64,000 nucleotides of DNA from Dromiciops gliroides (Eukaryota > Chordata > Mammalia > Microbiotheria > Microbiotheriidae), in assembly GCF_019393635.1 (NCBI RefSeq), contig NC_057861.1:54201532-54265531 (forward strand). The letters run 5' to 3'. Both the position numbers and the translations under genes were made by a program. Below, in pieces: positions 1-12,000 of this stretch. Position 1 is the stretch's first letter, and the number at the start of each line of letters is the position of its first letter. A model generated the notes under the pieces. That model was not told where the DNA came from, did not search any database, and worked only from the letters and a program-made list of their open reading frames with translations.

Positions 1-1090
1 TGGGGAATGGGGAATGGTTGTGTTTCTCAAACACATTGGATGAATTACTGTTTGGTGCCATTTTTGTTTATACTTTCTACATAAAAAACGTGTGTACACA
101 CACACACACACACGTACACATATTGACCTGAGTATTGCAGGACAAGATATTACTGTGGCTACCAGAGCTTACGCCGAAAATTCAACTGAATTATACTCTC
201 AGCATATGGCATTTGTGAAATTCTTTAGGGATTGAAAAAGATTCACTCCTTGAAGGAAAAATATGTTTGTGTCACTTTAAATGCTGACAGATAATAATAA
301 TAATGTATTGACCATTATTAACTCTTCAGGTTGCCCTGTGACTCTAAGGTACACCTGTATGCTTCACTGAGATTTAGCCTTTCATAAAGGTGCTTTTTAA
401 GAGACAACGGGGAAGGGAGAAATGAGGTCAGGGTTTGCATTCCTCTAGCTAAATGGTCAACTTGAATTTATGAAAACACTTTGGTCTTCTTTCTAGATGG
501 CTTTTAGGCATGGGATTTGGAGCTGTCGGAGAGCAGAGGGTTGTTGAGGGAAATGAAGCAGATGATGAAATTCTTACTGATTTGTTAAAGTTTAAAGTTA
601 ACAACTAGAACAATCCCTTCCCCAGAGTGGATTTAAAAAACCCACCCACACACATACACCCACGTCTTGCTTAGGACTTGTGCTATGGGATGTTTCCTAG
701 TCAATAGGAATTAGTTTATATGCTTTAGCCTATGAATTTGTGACTTATTTAAAATTCAAATTGTTTCCCTTAATTTATGTCAATACATTGTCATTCCGTT
801 CATTTTTATTAGGAACTAGTTAATCCTGAACCTTTTCCCCTCTCATGCTTGTAAAATTAATTCACAGTTCAGAATGTAAAAGGTTTTTCCCTTCTGTTTC
901 AGTTCCTCATGTGTATCTTAATTTGTAATTGAAAAGATGCTTTTAAGTTTGCCTTTATATTAAAATCTGTATTTTAAATGTGTGTATCTGCTGTGTTGCT
1001 TCCCTTTTCAGGCATCCTTTTCCTAGGGTAAATCCATAACATGCTCCATTCCCACCTCTAGACTCAAATAAAAATATTTATTTTCATTTG
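1..1090 (+). other. Probable 3' UTR end of the upstream plus-strand gene (DOT1L by synteny)
   Basis: No coding frame of note, AT-rich, and free of the SINEs that are dense elsewhere, which fits a constrained UTR. A polyadenylation signal AATAAA lies at 1067-1072, followed by a T-rich stretch. In human the gene convergent with PLEKHJ1 is DOT1L, so this is inferred to be its 3' UTR; no DOT1L coding sequence is visible to confirm it. It contains a short (CA)n run near 98-113. Confidence 0.4.
1067..1072 (+). terminator. Polyadenylation signal AATAAA, plus strand
   Basis: Canonical AATAAA followed by TATTTATTTTC and T-rich sequence. It would end the transcript entering from the left edge about 20 bases downstream. 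Confidence 0.45.
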
Positions 1091-1840
1091 TAATTGTTTT
1101 TAATGGGAACTTTTCTTTTTATTCAGTATGAAAGTCAGATGATAGGAATGTGATGGCTCTTTTTCTTATCACAGATTCATGTTAGTATTTACGATATTAG
1201 TGCTCTAAGAGCACCGAGACCACCTGAGCCTCTGACCACCCAGACAAAAAATGGAGGTCCCCTAATGTGACCGGGAAGTCACAACATCTTTTTCCTCTCT
1301 CACCCACCCACCCACCCACCCCCAAACACTCGTGGGTGCCTCTACTAGTAGCCTTGTTAGCCTCAACTGTGGTATATTTTCCCCTAGGCTTAAAGTTATT
1401 CTTGTTCTGCTTTTTTTTTTCCCCTCCCTCCCACTCACCCCCCCCCCCCAAGATTCTTTGGAACTTAAGAGGTCACATCCAGTACTTCATTGTATTAGGT
1501 CTCTGGGTGTCCTGGCACCAACTAAAAATAAGTCTAGAAGTCCAGCAGCTCCCTAGAGTCATAAAAAAGACCAAAAGTCAAGCCTGGGAAGTGAGGTCAG
1601 GGCTGAGACTTGTGGGGTGGTCACTCCAGTGACCCACGGGTTCTCCTCTGCCCCACACAGCTTTCCTAAAAACCACTCTTTTTGTCTGGGATGGAGAAAA
1701 AGCAAAGGTTTGCCAGAATCTCAGTTTTGGAAGTCTTGGTTCTCAAATGGCTTGGACTGTACATTATCTGTGGTTACTCTTGGGGCCATGTGTAAGGACC
1801 CTGCTGCTTTCGTCCTACCAAAGAGGAGGCTCACAAGGGC
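1091..1840. other. Intergenic gap between two convergent 3' ends
   Basis: Contains a CCCA tandem run near 1300-1322, a T run followed by C-rich sequence near 1410-1450, and no convincing coding frame. It separates the plus-strand AATAAA at 1067 from the minus-strand AATAAA at 1857-1862. Confidence 0.5.
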
Positions 1841-1856
1841 ATCTTGAAAAAAGACA

Positions 1857-1862
1857 TTTATT
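1857..1862 (-). terminator. PLEKHJ1: Polyadenylation signal of PLEKHJ1 (AATAAA on the minus strand)
   Basis: TTTATT on the plus strand reads AATAAA on the minus strand. It is about 1.08 kb past the PLEKHJ1 stop codon, which would give a 3' UTR of about 1.1 kb ending near 1840. No better signal is seen closer to the stop. Confidence 0.5.
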
Positions 1863-2374
1863 CCAAATCCACAAGACCCTACAATAGTACCTGGAGAGCC
1901 ATTTCCCTGACAGAAGCAGAAATGAAAAGCAGAGCTTCTTGCAAGTAGATGGTGCCCCAAATAGAATCAACCACCACCCCCCACCCCCCAAAAAAAAGCC
2001 ATTCACAGCATCGTCTAGTATCATCCATTCAAGTGGATGGGGAGATAGAAATCGAGAGCCTCCCGTGGGCATCTTCTCTCAGATCTGCTCCTTTAATCAC
2101 CCCTGTAGCCTATGAGGCCTGGGGAGGACAGGGGCCAACACAAGACTTATTTACTTTGCTCAAACTATAGCATCCCCTTCCAAGTTTCTGGCTTGTGTTC
2201 AGAAGTGGGAAATTCCGCTTCGCCGATAGGGTTAGTGAGGCTTGACTGAGACCCTACAGAAACAAGCTTTTAGGGAAGAGGGTGTTGCCCAATGTTCTAA
2301 GAGCCTTTTGCTAGGTCTGTCCTACCTTTTCCTCACCCCTCTGGCCCAAATGGCATGAGACTTCAGAAGAGAGA

Positions 2375-2460
2375 ATCTAGTCCGCCCTCTTTTTACAGAT
2401 AAGGAAATGACCTACCCAAGGCCACACAACTGAGTCTCACAACCCCTAAGATCAGGTGAT
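2375..2460 (-). repeat. MIR-type SINE fragment
   Basis: Shows the antisense MIR core: TTTTACAGATAAGGAAA, then CCAAGGCCACACAACTGAG. It lies within the PLEKHJ1 3' UTR. Confidence 0.5.
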
Positions 2461-2945
2461 AAGCAGGCTTATTCTGGGAAGGGCTGGGAGGACAGCTCCC
2501 ATAACAGCACCAAGCTCATTAATGGCTTCCTTCCCCCTTCCACATTGACTTTGTACTCACCTGCAGAGGAAAGAAGGCATCTGTTCAAGAAGATTGCTGC
2601 TTAGCCCTGACCCTCTGAGACCCCAACTACAGCCCTCAAGCCTGGGGAGCACTCTGCCTTGCCTGGCTCTAGTGAAGGATGCTTGGAGGTGCCCTGACTC
2701 TAGTCCTTGGTTGCTTTTCAATCAGATTAGAAAACCTCCATTTCATCCCCTTCTTCCTTCTGGGCTCAGACTTGGTTGAAGCAATTCAGGCAGTCCATTG
2801 TCAGTCCCAGGGTAAGGCCTCCTGTGGGAGGCCCAAGGTTTGTAAAGCTTTTCCTCTTCTCTTCCCCCCACCCCCAATAGTCATTGGTGTGAACACTGGT
2901 AGACAGGGATTGGACCAATTTGGACTTTTTCCTTAGAAGAGATGC

Positions 2946-3011
2946 TCATGCCTGGTGATTGTTAAGCTGGAACCTGGCCTCCTCGGAGATGCCGTACTGC
3001 TCCAGGGGGTC
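2946..3011 (-). CDS. PLEKHJ1: PLEKHJ1 coding exon 6 and stop
   Basis: Encodes DPLEQYGISEEARFQLNNHQ, then A and TGA (2946-2948). Acceptor CCCCACAG. Only the last few residues diverge from human (LSGLQA). Confidence 0.95.
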   Translation of the reverse strand, partial: DPLEQYGISEEARFQLNNHQA

Positions 3012-6000
3012 CTGTGGGGGGAGAAGAGTCCTGAAGGAACAGCCAGGGATGAGGGGAGAAAGGATTCAGTGTACCAAGAAAGCTAGTCTTAGTCTTTGCA
3101 CAGAGCCTTGGCCCCGGGGGGAAGGTGGGGGAGAGGGGGAGAGGCCCAGGGGCAAGGGGCAGGCGACTTTGAAATCTCAGTGTCATTTTCCCGTTTGTAA
3201 ATTAAGGGTAAAATAAACTTTCAGAAATAGTCTATAAGGGGCAGCTAGGTGGTGCAGTGAATAGAGCACCGGCCTTGGATTCAGGATGACCTGAGTTCAA
3301 ATTCGGCCTCAGATGCTTGACACTTACTAGCTGTGTGACCCTGGGCAAGTCACTTAACCCCAATTGCCTCACCAAAAAAAGAAAGAAAGAAAGAAAGAAA
3401 TAGTCTATAAAGGGTACCAAGATTTCTGGAATTGTCAAGGCAGTAATTGGCTCCTGGAATGGGTGGGTAGGAGAACACTGAGGCCAGGTAGGTTTGCCAG
3501 AACTTAGGCAAAGATGTTGTGACTGTCCAGGAGCAGTCCCTCTTATGGGAGTCAGGAAGGAAAGGAGCCAAGCCTTTGTCCCTCATACTAGCCTCCCAAC
3601 AGGCTTGTTGGGAGAAGGCCTTAAACCCCTGATGTCACCACTAGCATCCAGATATATAGATCTCAAAGTGACCAGGTCTTTTCCTGCAATATTCACCTTT
3701 CCCGTCATCTTCTGGATCTCGTTCCTATAAAAGATGAGGCTTCTCCGCATGAACTCATAGCTGGGAAGTGACAAGAAGCACAAAGCGGGAGTCAGGAAGG
3801 CTGGGTGTTCCTACACAGCTTTGATAGAAGAGGACACTCTAATACTGGGAAGGAAACTAGCAACGTCCACACACCTCCGCAGGCCTCAAGGCGTCCTCAA
3901 TCAGCCAACACCAGGCAGTCTCAGAAGGAAAGGTGGATACAAACTCAGGTCTGTTTGTCTCTAGCCTGTGTCTGCCTGTCGCCCGCGGGGGGGGCCCCGC
4001 CCCCCCCCCTCACAGTATGCTTACTAAGTGAATGACAGCCCGCAAGTGTTTCTTCACCCAGCCCCAAAGCCCACCTTGCTCTCCTCAAGGCATCAATCCA
4101 CTCCTGGCACTGCTCCTCACTGCTGCACTCAAAGTAGTACTTCCTGTCAGGTTCTTCAATGAAACCTGTATGGCACAAGAGAGAGAGCCCTCTGAGCTGG
4201 GGCCTACCCAATGGGTAACCCCAGCAGTGAGGGTGGCACCCTGGGACATCCGGCAGAAGCCGCCCTTCCCCATGCCTGAACACAAATGTCTGGACCCTAG
4301 AGGTTGCCCGGCCAGCTGGGGTACTGCACTGGAGCAGAGGGAGCTGCCCCCACATAAGATGCAGCTGTGATGGGGGCCTTTGCCTATCTAAACATGGAAA
4401 GGTCTCCTTGAAAAACAGGCCCCCGGGGCAGCATCAGCCCTGGATTCAGGAGGACCTGAGTTCAAATCCAACCTCTGACACTCGACACTAGCTGTGTGAC
4501 CCTGGGCAAGTCACTTGACCACAAATGCCTCACCAAAAAACAAAAACAAAAACAAAAATCAGAGGCCTCATGGGCCTGAATGGGATCTTTCAGGGAAGAG
4601 AGGAAAACAGGTGCAAGCACCATGGCTGTTCTGGACTTGATTCTCATCCTTCAAGGACTGGTCCATGAAGTGATGAAGTGGAGATGACTCTGTCACCTTG
4701 AGAGTTCAGCATATGTTAGAGGAGGCCAGCTGGGCCTCCTAAGCCACGCCCTTGACTCAAGGGCACCAGCTTTCAAAGAGTTACCATATGTCTGAGACTC
4801 AAAGGGAATTCGGCATGAGAGGGGCTCCACACCAGTGTGGTGAAGCAGTCACAAGAGGGACTTAGCAAACAAACATGGTTAAACTTATCTTCATCAGTGC
4901 ACGTCTAACGGATGCAACGAGCAGCAGCAAATGTGCTAGCAAAGGGCTGACAAAAACTCCTTAAAGCTGTGACAGAAGGAACAGGCTCCTTGATGGAGAC
5001 CTGCTTGTCACAGTTGGGGAGATAACAGGGGAACAGTGAGATACCACAACTTCCCTCCCATTTTTATTTTTTAATTTTTTTTGGTGAGGCAGTTGGAGTT
5101 AAGTGACTTGCACAGGGTCATACAGCTAGTTAAGTGTCAAGTGTCTGAGGCCGAATTTGAACTCAGTTCCTTCTGAATCCAGGGCTGGTGCTCTATCCAC
5201 TGCGCCACCTAGCTGTCCCTTCCCTCCCATTTTTGTCCTGTTTTTTCTACAACTGAGAAGGGCACAACAAAAAGGAACAGAATGGAAACTCGGGCTAAGT
5301 GGGGAGATGATGTTCTTCATGAATTCAAGTCATTAGCATAGATGAACTGTATCCCAGCAGGGAAGGCATTTGTTTACTCAACGACTGGTGCTGATCTTGG
5401 AAGTCACGGAGAATGGGAGGGGTGCTCTAGGCCTGCAACTGGGCAGAGAGCCGATGGCCAACAAAGAAAAGGAATACTTAAAAAACCAGGCCGGTGAGCT
5501 CGCGAGACCTTGAGCCCTGGCATAGTTCTAGAATTCCTTATGACAAATAATTTGTGGGACAGGGAAATCAATGGTCATTCCTGGAAGATAACATGGTGGG
5601 TTCATCAAGGACAAACCATTCTACTCCAACCTCATTAACATTTTTGGTTTTTTAAAAAATTTTTGTGGGGCAATGAGGGTTAAGTGACTTGCCCAAGGTC
5701 ACACAGCTAGTAAGTGTCAAGTGTTTGAGGCCGGATTTGAACTCAGGTGCTCCTGAATCCAAGGCTGGTGCTTTTTCCACTGAGCCACCTAGCTGCCCCT
5801 CATTAACATTCTTGAAAGGGGGTCACTGTACACACTAACAGCAAAGTGATCATGAAGATCAACTGTGAAAGACTTGGCTGCTCTGATCAATATGATGATC
5901 GAAAACAACTCCAAAGGACCTGTGATGAAAGATGCTGGTCTCCTCCAGAGAGAGCGAGCTTGTGAACTCTGAGTGCAAGCTGAAGTAAAAGCTTTTTGCT

Positions 6001-9000
6001 TTATCTTTCTTTCCTTAAAAAAAACAAAAAAACGATTTGGCTAATACGGAAATAAGTTCTGTACAATCTCACACACATGATGGATAGCATATTGCTTGCC
6101 TTCTCAGCGGTTAGGGGAGGGGTGGGAGGAAGAGAGGAGATTTGGAACGCACAATTTAAAAAGGAAAGACTGCTACAAATAAACAAGTAATAAATTGGAG
6201 GTGGAGGGAAGGGTTACTAGACTGTTAGATGAGAGTAATGGTGTCAACATTGTCAACAAGATAAAAATTAACAGGGAAAAACAATCTACACATGAGTTTG
6301 AAAAAAAAACAACTTACAAAATACAGGAAGGGAGAGATGTACTTAAACAACAAACTTAAGTATTTTAGTGAACTACAAACTCCAGGAGTCAACAGTGTGA
6401 CGCGCTCAAAATCTGCTCCCAAAACTGAATAGAAATCTCGAGTCCTCATTGAGGGCCTAGACAGTCTTCTTCCTACTCGGCTTCCTAACCTTACCAACAA
6501 GCACCATACTCAATTGGGGGCATCATTTTTCTCCTCCATGGAGTTGGAACTGAGAATGTCTAACCTGAGGAAGGGAAGAGCTAGGGGAAGCACAGTAGCT
6601 GTTTTGAAATACTTCCTGGGCCATCACTGGGAAAAGACTTGCCATTTGAGTTTAAAGGACAGAATAAGGACAAGAGGAGGCAGATTTTGGCTCAACCCAA
6701 GCAAAAACCTGTTCACCTGTCTATTATGGAGTGGGCTGGCTGGGGGGGGCTGTGAACTCCCTGTCACTGGTGGTATCCAGAGATGTTCTAGATTAGAACT
6801 CAGAACCTTTGTACATGTTGGATTCGATACCTTTCTTCCAACTCTGAGATTCTATGCCTAAACTTACCTTGTGGGCTTAAGGCCTCCACCCATTCCCCTT
6901 CCAACATATCTTTACTGTAAGGAAGGCATCTGCAGAAAGGCAATGCTTACCCAAAGGGAAGGTTCAAAAGGTCCAATTTCAGCTGTCTGTGGGAGTGCTC
7001 TTAAGATCTGAGGGTGCAGAGCTGGAAGAGGCCTTGGGGATGATATGGCCTGACCGCCTCATCCCAGGGGCACCGGAGGAGGGGAAATGATTGCCCGGTG
7101 CCCTCTATGGGGTCATGATTCTGAAGCCGGTTCCCACTCCAGTCCAGCGCACTGCATCAGGGGGTCTCCTGGTGACTTCCTCCCCACCCCGCCATTACAC
7201 ATTGATGGCCTTCCAGGGCTTGTCAGGCCAGCTGTAGGGTATGGTGGCAGAGAAGGCAAGGAAGGTCACAGGTGGAGGGGAGGGCTGCCGGCCCTCCTGA
7301 TGACAAGAACTGGGGAAACATCCCTGTGAAGTTTGGGCCAAGGGGGCCAGAAGGGATTGCCAGGTGGGTGCAGTGGCTGTAGCTGGCCAAGGCTGAGAGC
7401 TCAGGCTGACCTTGAGAAGAGGGAGGGCCCTGGGTGTGGAAGATCTCTCAGACAAAGGGCACTTGTTTCTTGGGAGGACTGGGAGGAGCCAGGCTGGAGC
7501 CTCTGCTATCACAAGGTCAAGGCACCCAGGCAGAGAAGCCTGGCCTAGGTGTGAGGAGGGGCTGGAGAAGGAAATGCTGTGCCGCTGCCCAGCCCACCCC
7601 CTTTCTCAGAGGCCTGAGCAGAGCAGGTCTCTGAGGCTGGGCCAATGCTAGGGGGAGGGGTGAGGCTCAAGCAGCTCAGTTCCTCTTTCCCTGCTGGACA
7701 GCTGGGGGACCCCAGAATGGCCACCAGGAAACAGGGCCCTTCGCCAGAGTCAGAGAGCCTTCCCTGGCCCTGCTCTCGCCCCACTCCAAGGCCCTGGCTC
7801 CATACTTATCAGACTGAGGAGCCAAAGGGGCAGGCACCAGGCCTTCTAAGAGCCCCCCCCCTTTCCCTCCCCCAGGGGTCTGACAGCAGCCCTCCTTCCA
7901 GACTCACTGATAGAGAAGCCACTTGGCTCTTCTTTGGTGATCCGGCAATGTTCCAGAAGCAGGGCTCCAATGGGCTGGTGAGACAGAACAATGGAGAGAG
8001 GAGAAAGCTGAGCTAAGCACCCTGGCCTTAAGACCCAGCAATCGGAGAGGAAAAGCAAGGCATCACTGTGTCTTCCAGGCTTTCGACAGCCTATGATCCG
8101 CAGCTGCTGACAGAGCTCTAAGCCCCCCTGTCACAAACGGGGAAGCTGAGACTAACAGAGGGGATGGAGCCAGGAATCAAGCCTAGGGTTCCTAACTCCA
8201 TCATCGTGTCTACTTTCCACATTTGACAGAGAAAGACACTGAGGCTCAGAGAGACAGTACTGGGCTGAAGGGTGACCTACGAACCTGTGGCGGGAGCCAG
8301 GGCTAGGACCGCATGAGTATCATCCTTACACTCTAACAAGGCTCCTGGGATTTACTGCATAGGGTCAAAGGGCACACTCCTCAGTGGGAGCAGCCACCCT
8401 ACCAGGTTAGGTCACCCAGGGCAGGGATGGGATCTGTTCCAGCCCAGGCTAATCTAAAAACTTCAAGCCTGAGCTTATTAACTGCACCCTCAGGGTCACA
8501 GAGCCTGGGGAGGAGGGGGAGACATTCTAAGCAGGAGGGAATAAGCTCTGTGGCTGGGACCACCTCCCCCCAGCTTTTTGGAGATAAAGGGCACCTCGAG
8601 GTCATCTAACCCATTTTTCAGAAGAGGAAATTCATGGCAAGAGAGTTTTGTAAAAGGTAACATGAAGCTGGCAGGTAACAGGAATCAAACTCAGGACTTC
8701 TGGCTACATTTCATGTACTTTTTGCTACACCACTGACACTTGGCACCCGGCACACAGTAGGTCCTTTTTTCTTTTTTTTTGAGGGGCAATGAGGGTTAAG
8801 TGACTTGCCCAGGGTCACACAGCTAGTAAGTAGCAAGTGTCTGAGGCTGGATTTGAACTCAGGTCCTCCTGACTCCAGGGACGGTGCTTTATCCACTGTG
8901 CCACCTAGCTGCCCCTACACAGTAGGTTAACACTTGTTGATACCCGATTCACTTGGGCTTCTTTGTACCAGGTTCGTCCCCCAGAGTCAAGGGTAACGCA

Positions 9001-12000
9001 TCTCCTCTTCTAACCTACATTGGCAGTTGTACTTTGTTCTTGAAGAGGACCAAAACGACACCCTTACGTGGGCCTCAAGGCACTGTGACCAATCAGACCA
9101 ATATGAGCTCAGAAGGCTCTACCACAGGTTGGACACAAATAGTCCCCGTGAACATTGGGGGTGGGTTTGCTAAGTCTCACATCTCGCATTTCTTTTGAGC
9201 TACCTGAATTCTGCTTTGCCTACAGAGCACAGGATGTTCTCTGATGACCTACCCTAAGGAAGTGGGGAGGGGAGCCCAGAGATGGATCGGGCCAGATCCA
9301 CGTGACTCACAGAGAATGCGAGTACATAAGGAGGAAGCCAGCCATGGATCGCTGGGAAAAGCAATGACCTGCGAGCCAGCCAGCTGCATACCTGCCACTA
9401 CCTCGTCCCGCCACCTTGGGCAAAACATTTCCCTTTCATGGCCTATTTCCCCATCTTTAAAGTGCCCCCAGTTCAGAAACTTTCTAGGTGCTGCCTCCAG
9501 GAAATGCTTCAAAAAATGCCCACCCATCATTATGACAGAAATAAAGCTCATCCCCCCTATCTCCCTATGACTACTTTCTGGCCCTTTCGGCTCCCGCTAC
9601 AAGGCAGCCTGGGGCACCTTAGGAAAAAGGGATGGCTGAGAGGGAGTCAGAGGGCACCCTGACCTGAAAGGAAGGTTCCATCTCCTCTGAGCCAGTGCCC
9701 CGGCTCCAAATCCTGGTTCTGCCACTTGAGCAGACTTCTGTGGGAAGTCACCTGCCTCTTCTGCCTCCTCTGTGGTCTCTTCCAGCTCCAAGCCTCTGAA
9801 AGTAGGATCCCCGGGGACAGAACGCAGAGATGCCCAAAAACAAGTGAAACAATCACTGGCAGCAAAGAGCTTGGCACCCTTCATTTTGACCTCATTTCTT
9901 CTGTGTGCATGAGAGAGGAAAGGGTGGCTCGGAGCAAGCCCTGGTCCTGGCTCAGCCCAATCTGGCCCGGACATTTACTCCCTGGCAGTGAATCTCTCTG
10001 CCTTCAGCTTCCTTATCGCTAAAATCAGTGGGTTGGACCAGGTGACTTCTCAATCTCTCCCAGCTCGCATCTGTGCCATGAGCTCAGGGCCAGGCTCTTT
10101 CTGCTACCAGGTGCTGCCCACGGCTGCTCCAGCTGCAGCATCCCGAACCCCTTGCTACGAATGCCCTTCTCTAGGACACACAGCCCTTCTCTAGGACACA
10201 CAAGTGCCTAGACCCACACCTCAAACTCTACCAAAACACAAGGAAGCCTGCCCCAAGTGAACCCTTCTACTGTATAAGTTAAAAAATCCAGCCCCATGAC
10301 AAGTGTCCAGAGGTCCTTGACCTTCAGAAACATTTTCACTGTGCACGCTGGGAGGTTCTCTCTACCTTCCAAAACTGTCTTCAAAGGGCAGCTTGGGTGG
10401 TAGCCAAGAACACACAACATGAGGGATCCTAACCTTTTTCTGTTATGGTTTTTTGTCTTTGGTCATCTGGGAAAGCCTTTAGAACCTTTTGCAAAATGTT
10501 TTTAATTGAATAAAGTAAAAACCACAGGATTACAAAGGAAACCAATTAGGTTGAAATATAATTACACAAACAAACCACCCCCACCACACCCACACACCCC
10601 CACCCCCACCCCCACACGTTTCCAGGTTCCAGGTTAAGAACCCTCCACAGCTTGCCTTGGCCCACAGTTTAAGAGAACCGACTTGTAAAGGTTCCCTTCT
10701 CCACTCAGAGGGCCACTTACTTTATGCACGTCAATATGCGTTCCTCCTCCCCCCAACTCTTTTCATCAAATAACCCCTAGACATCATCCCCAGCTCTTCC
10801 TCCTCTCCCTCCCCGTCTTCGGGCCCTTCTTCTTACCAGGACTGACCCTTCTCCACATGCCCTCGATCCCAGCCCCTCCTGTCTCTCCCAGCAGACTTCA
10901 TCCTCAATCATCCCTCTCGCAAATTTTCAACCTCGCCATACCAAATGGTTCTTTCCTCCCTCCCTTCAAACACCACCAGGTTTCTCCAATCCTTAAAAAA
11001 ACGTCCACATGGGGCAGCTAGGTGGCGCAGTGGATAAAGTACCGGGCCTGGAGTCAGGAAGACCTGAGTTCAGATACAGCCTCAGACACTTGACACTTAC
11101 TAGCTGTGTGACCCTGGGCTAGTCACTTAACTCCAATTGCCTTACCAAAAACAAACAAACAAAAAAAAGTTCACACACCCACCATACCATGCCCTTTTTC
11201 ATCCTTTATCTTTGCTCTCTTCAAACTCTTTGAAAAAAAATTGTCTACTTAGTACCTCTACTTCCTCTTCTCTCTTCCTCCTTAGTCACCCATTAATCTG
11301 GCTTCTCACCTCATCACTCAAATGAACTGGCTCTCCAATTTTATCAGTGATTTCTTTTTTTTTTTTTTTGGTGAGGCAATTGGGGTTAAGTGACTTACCC
11401 AGGGTCACACAGCTAGTAAGTGTTAAGTGTCTGAGGCTGGATTTGAACTCAGGTACTCCTGACTCCAGGGCCGGTGCTCTATCTACTTCGCCACCTAGCT
11501 GCCCTATCAGTGATTTCTCAATTGCCAAATTAACAGCCAATAAAGTGTGGTAGGTGGCACAGGGGATAGAGCACTGAGCTTGGAGTCAGGAAGACTCATC
11601 TCATGAGTTCAAATCCAGCCTCAGACACTTCCCAGCTGTGGGACCCCGGGCAAGTCACTTAACCCCATTTGCCTCAATTTCCTCATCTGTCAAATGAGCT
11701 GGAGAAAGAAATGTAAACCACTGCAGTGTCTTTGCCACGAAAACCCCAAATAGGGTCAAGAAGAGTCAAACACAGCTGAAACAACTGAACAAGATTAAAA
11801 AGTCAAACACAGGGGGCAGCTAGGTGGCGCAGTAGATAGAGCACCAGCCCTGGAGTCAGGAGGACCTGAGTTCAAATCCAGCCCAGACACTTGACACTTA
11901 CTAGCTGTGTGACCCTGGGCAAGTCACTTAACCCCAATTGTCTTACCAAAAAAAAAAAAAGTCAAACACAATGGTCTTTTCTCAGTACTCATCCTTCTTG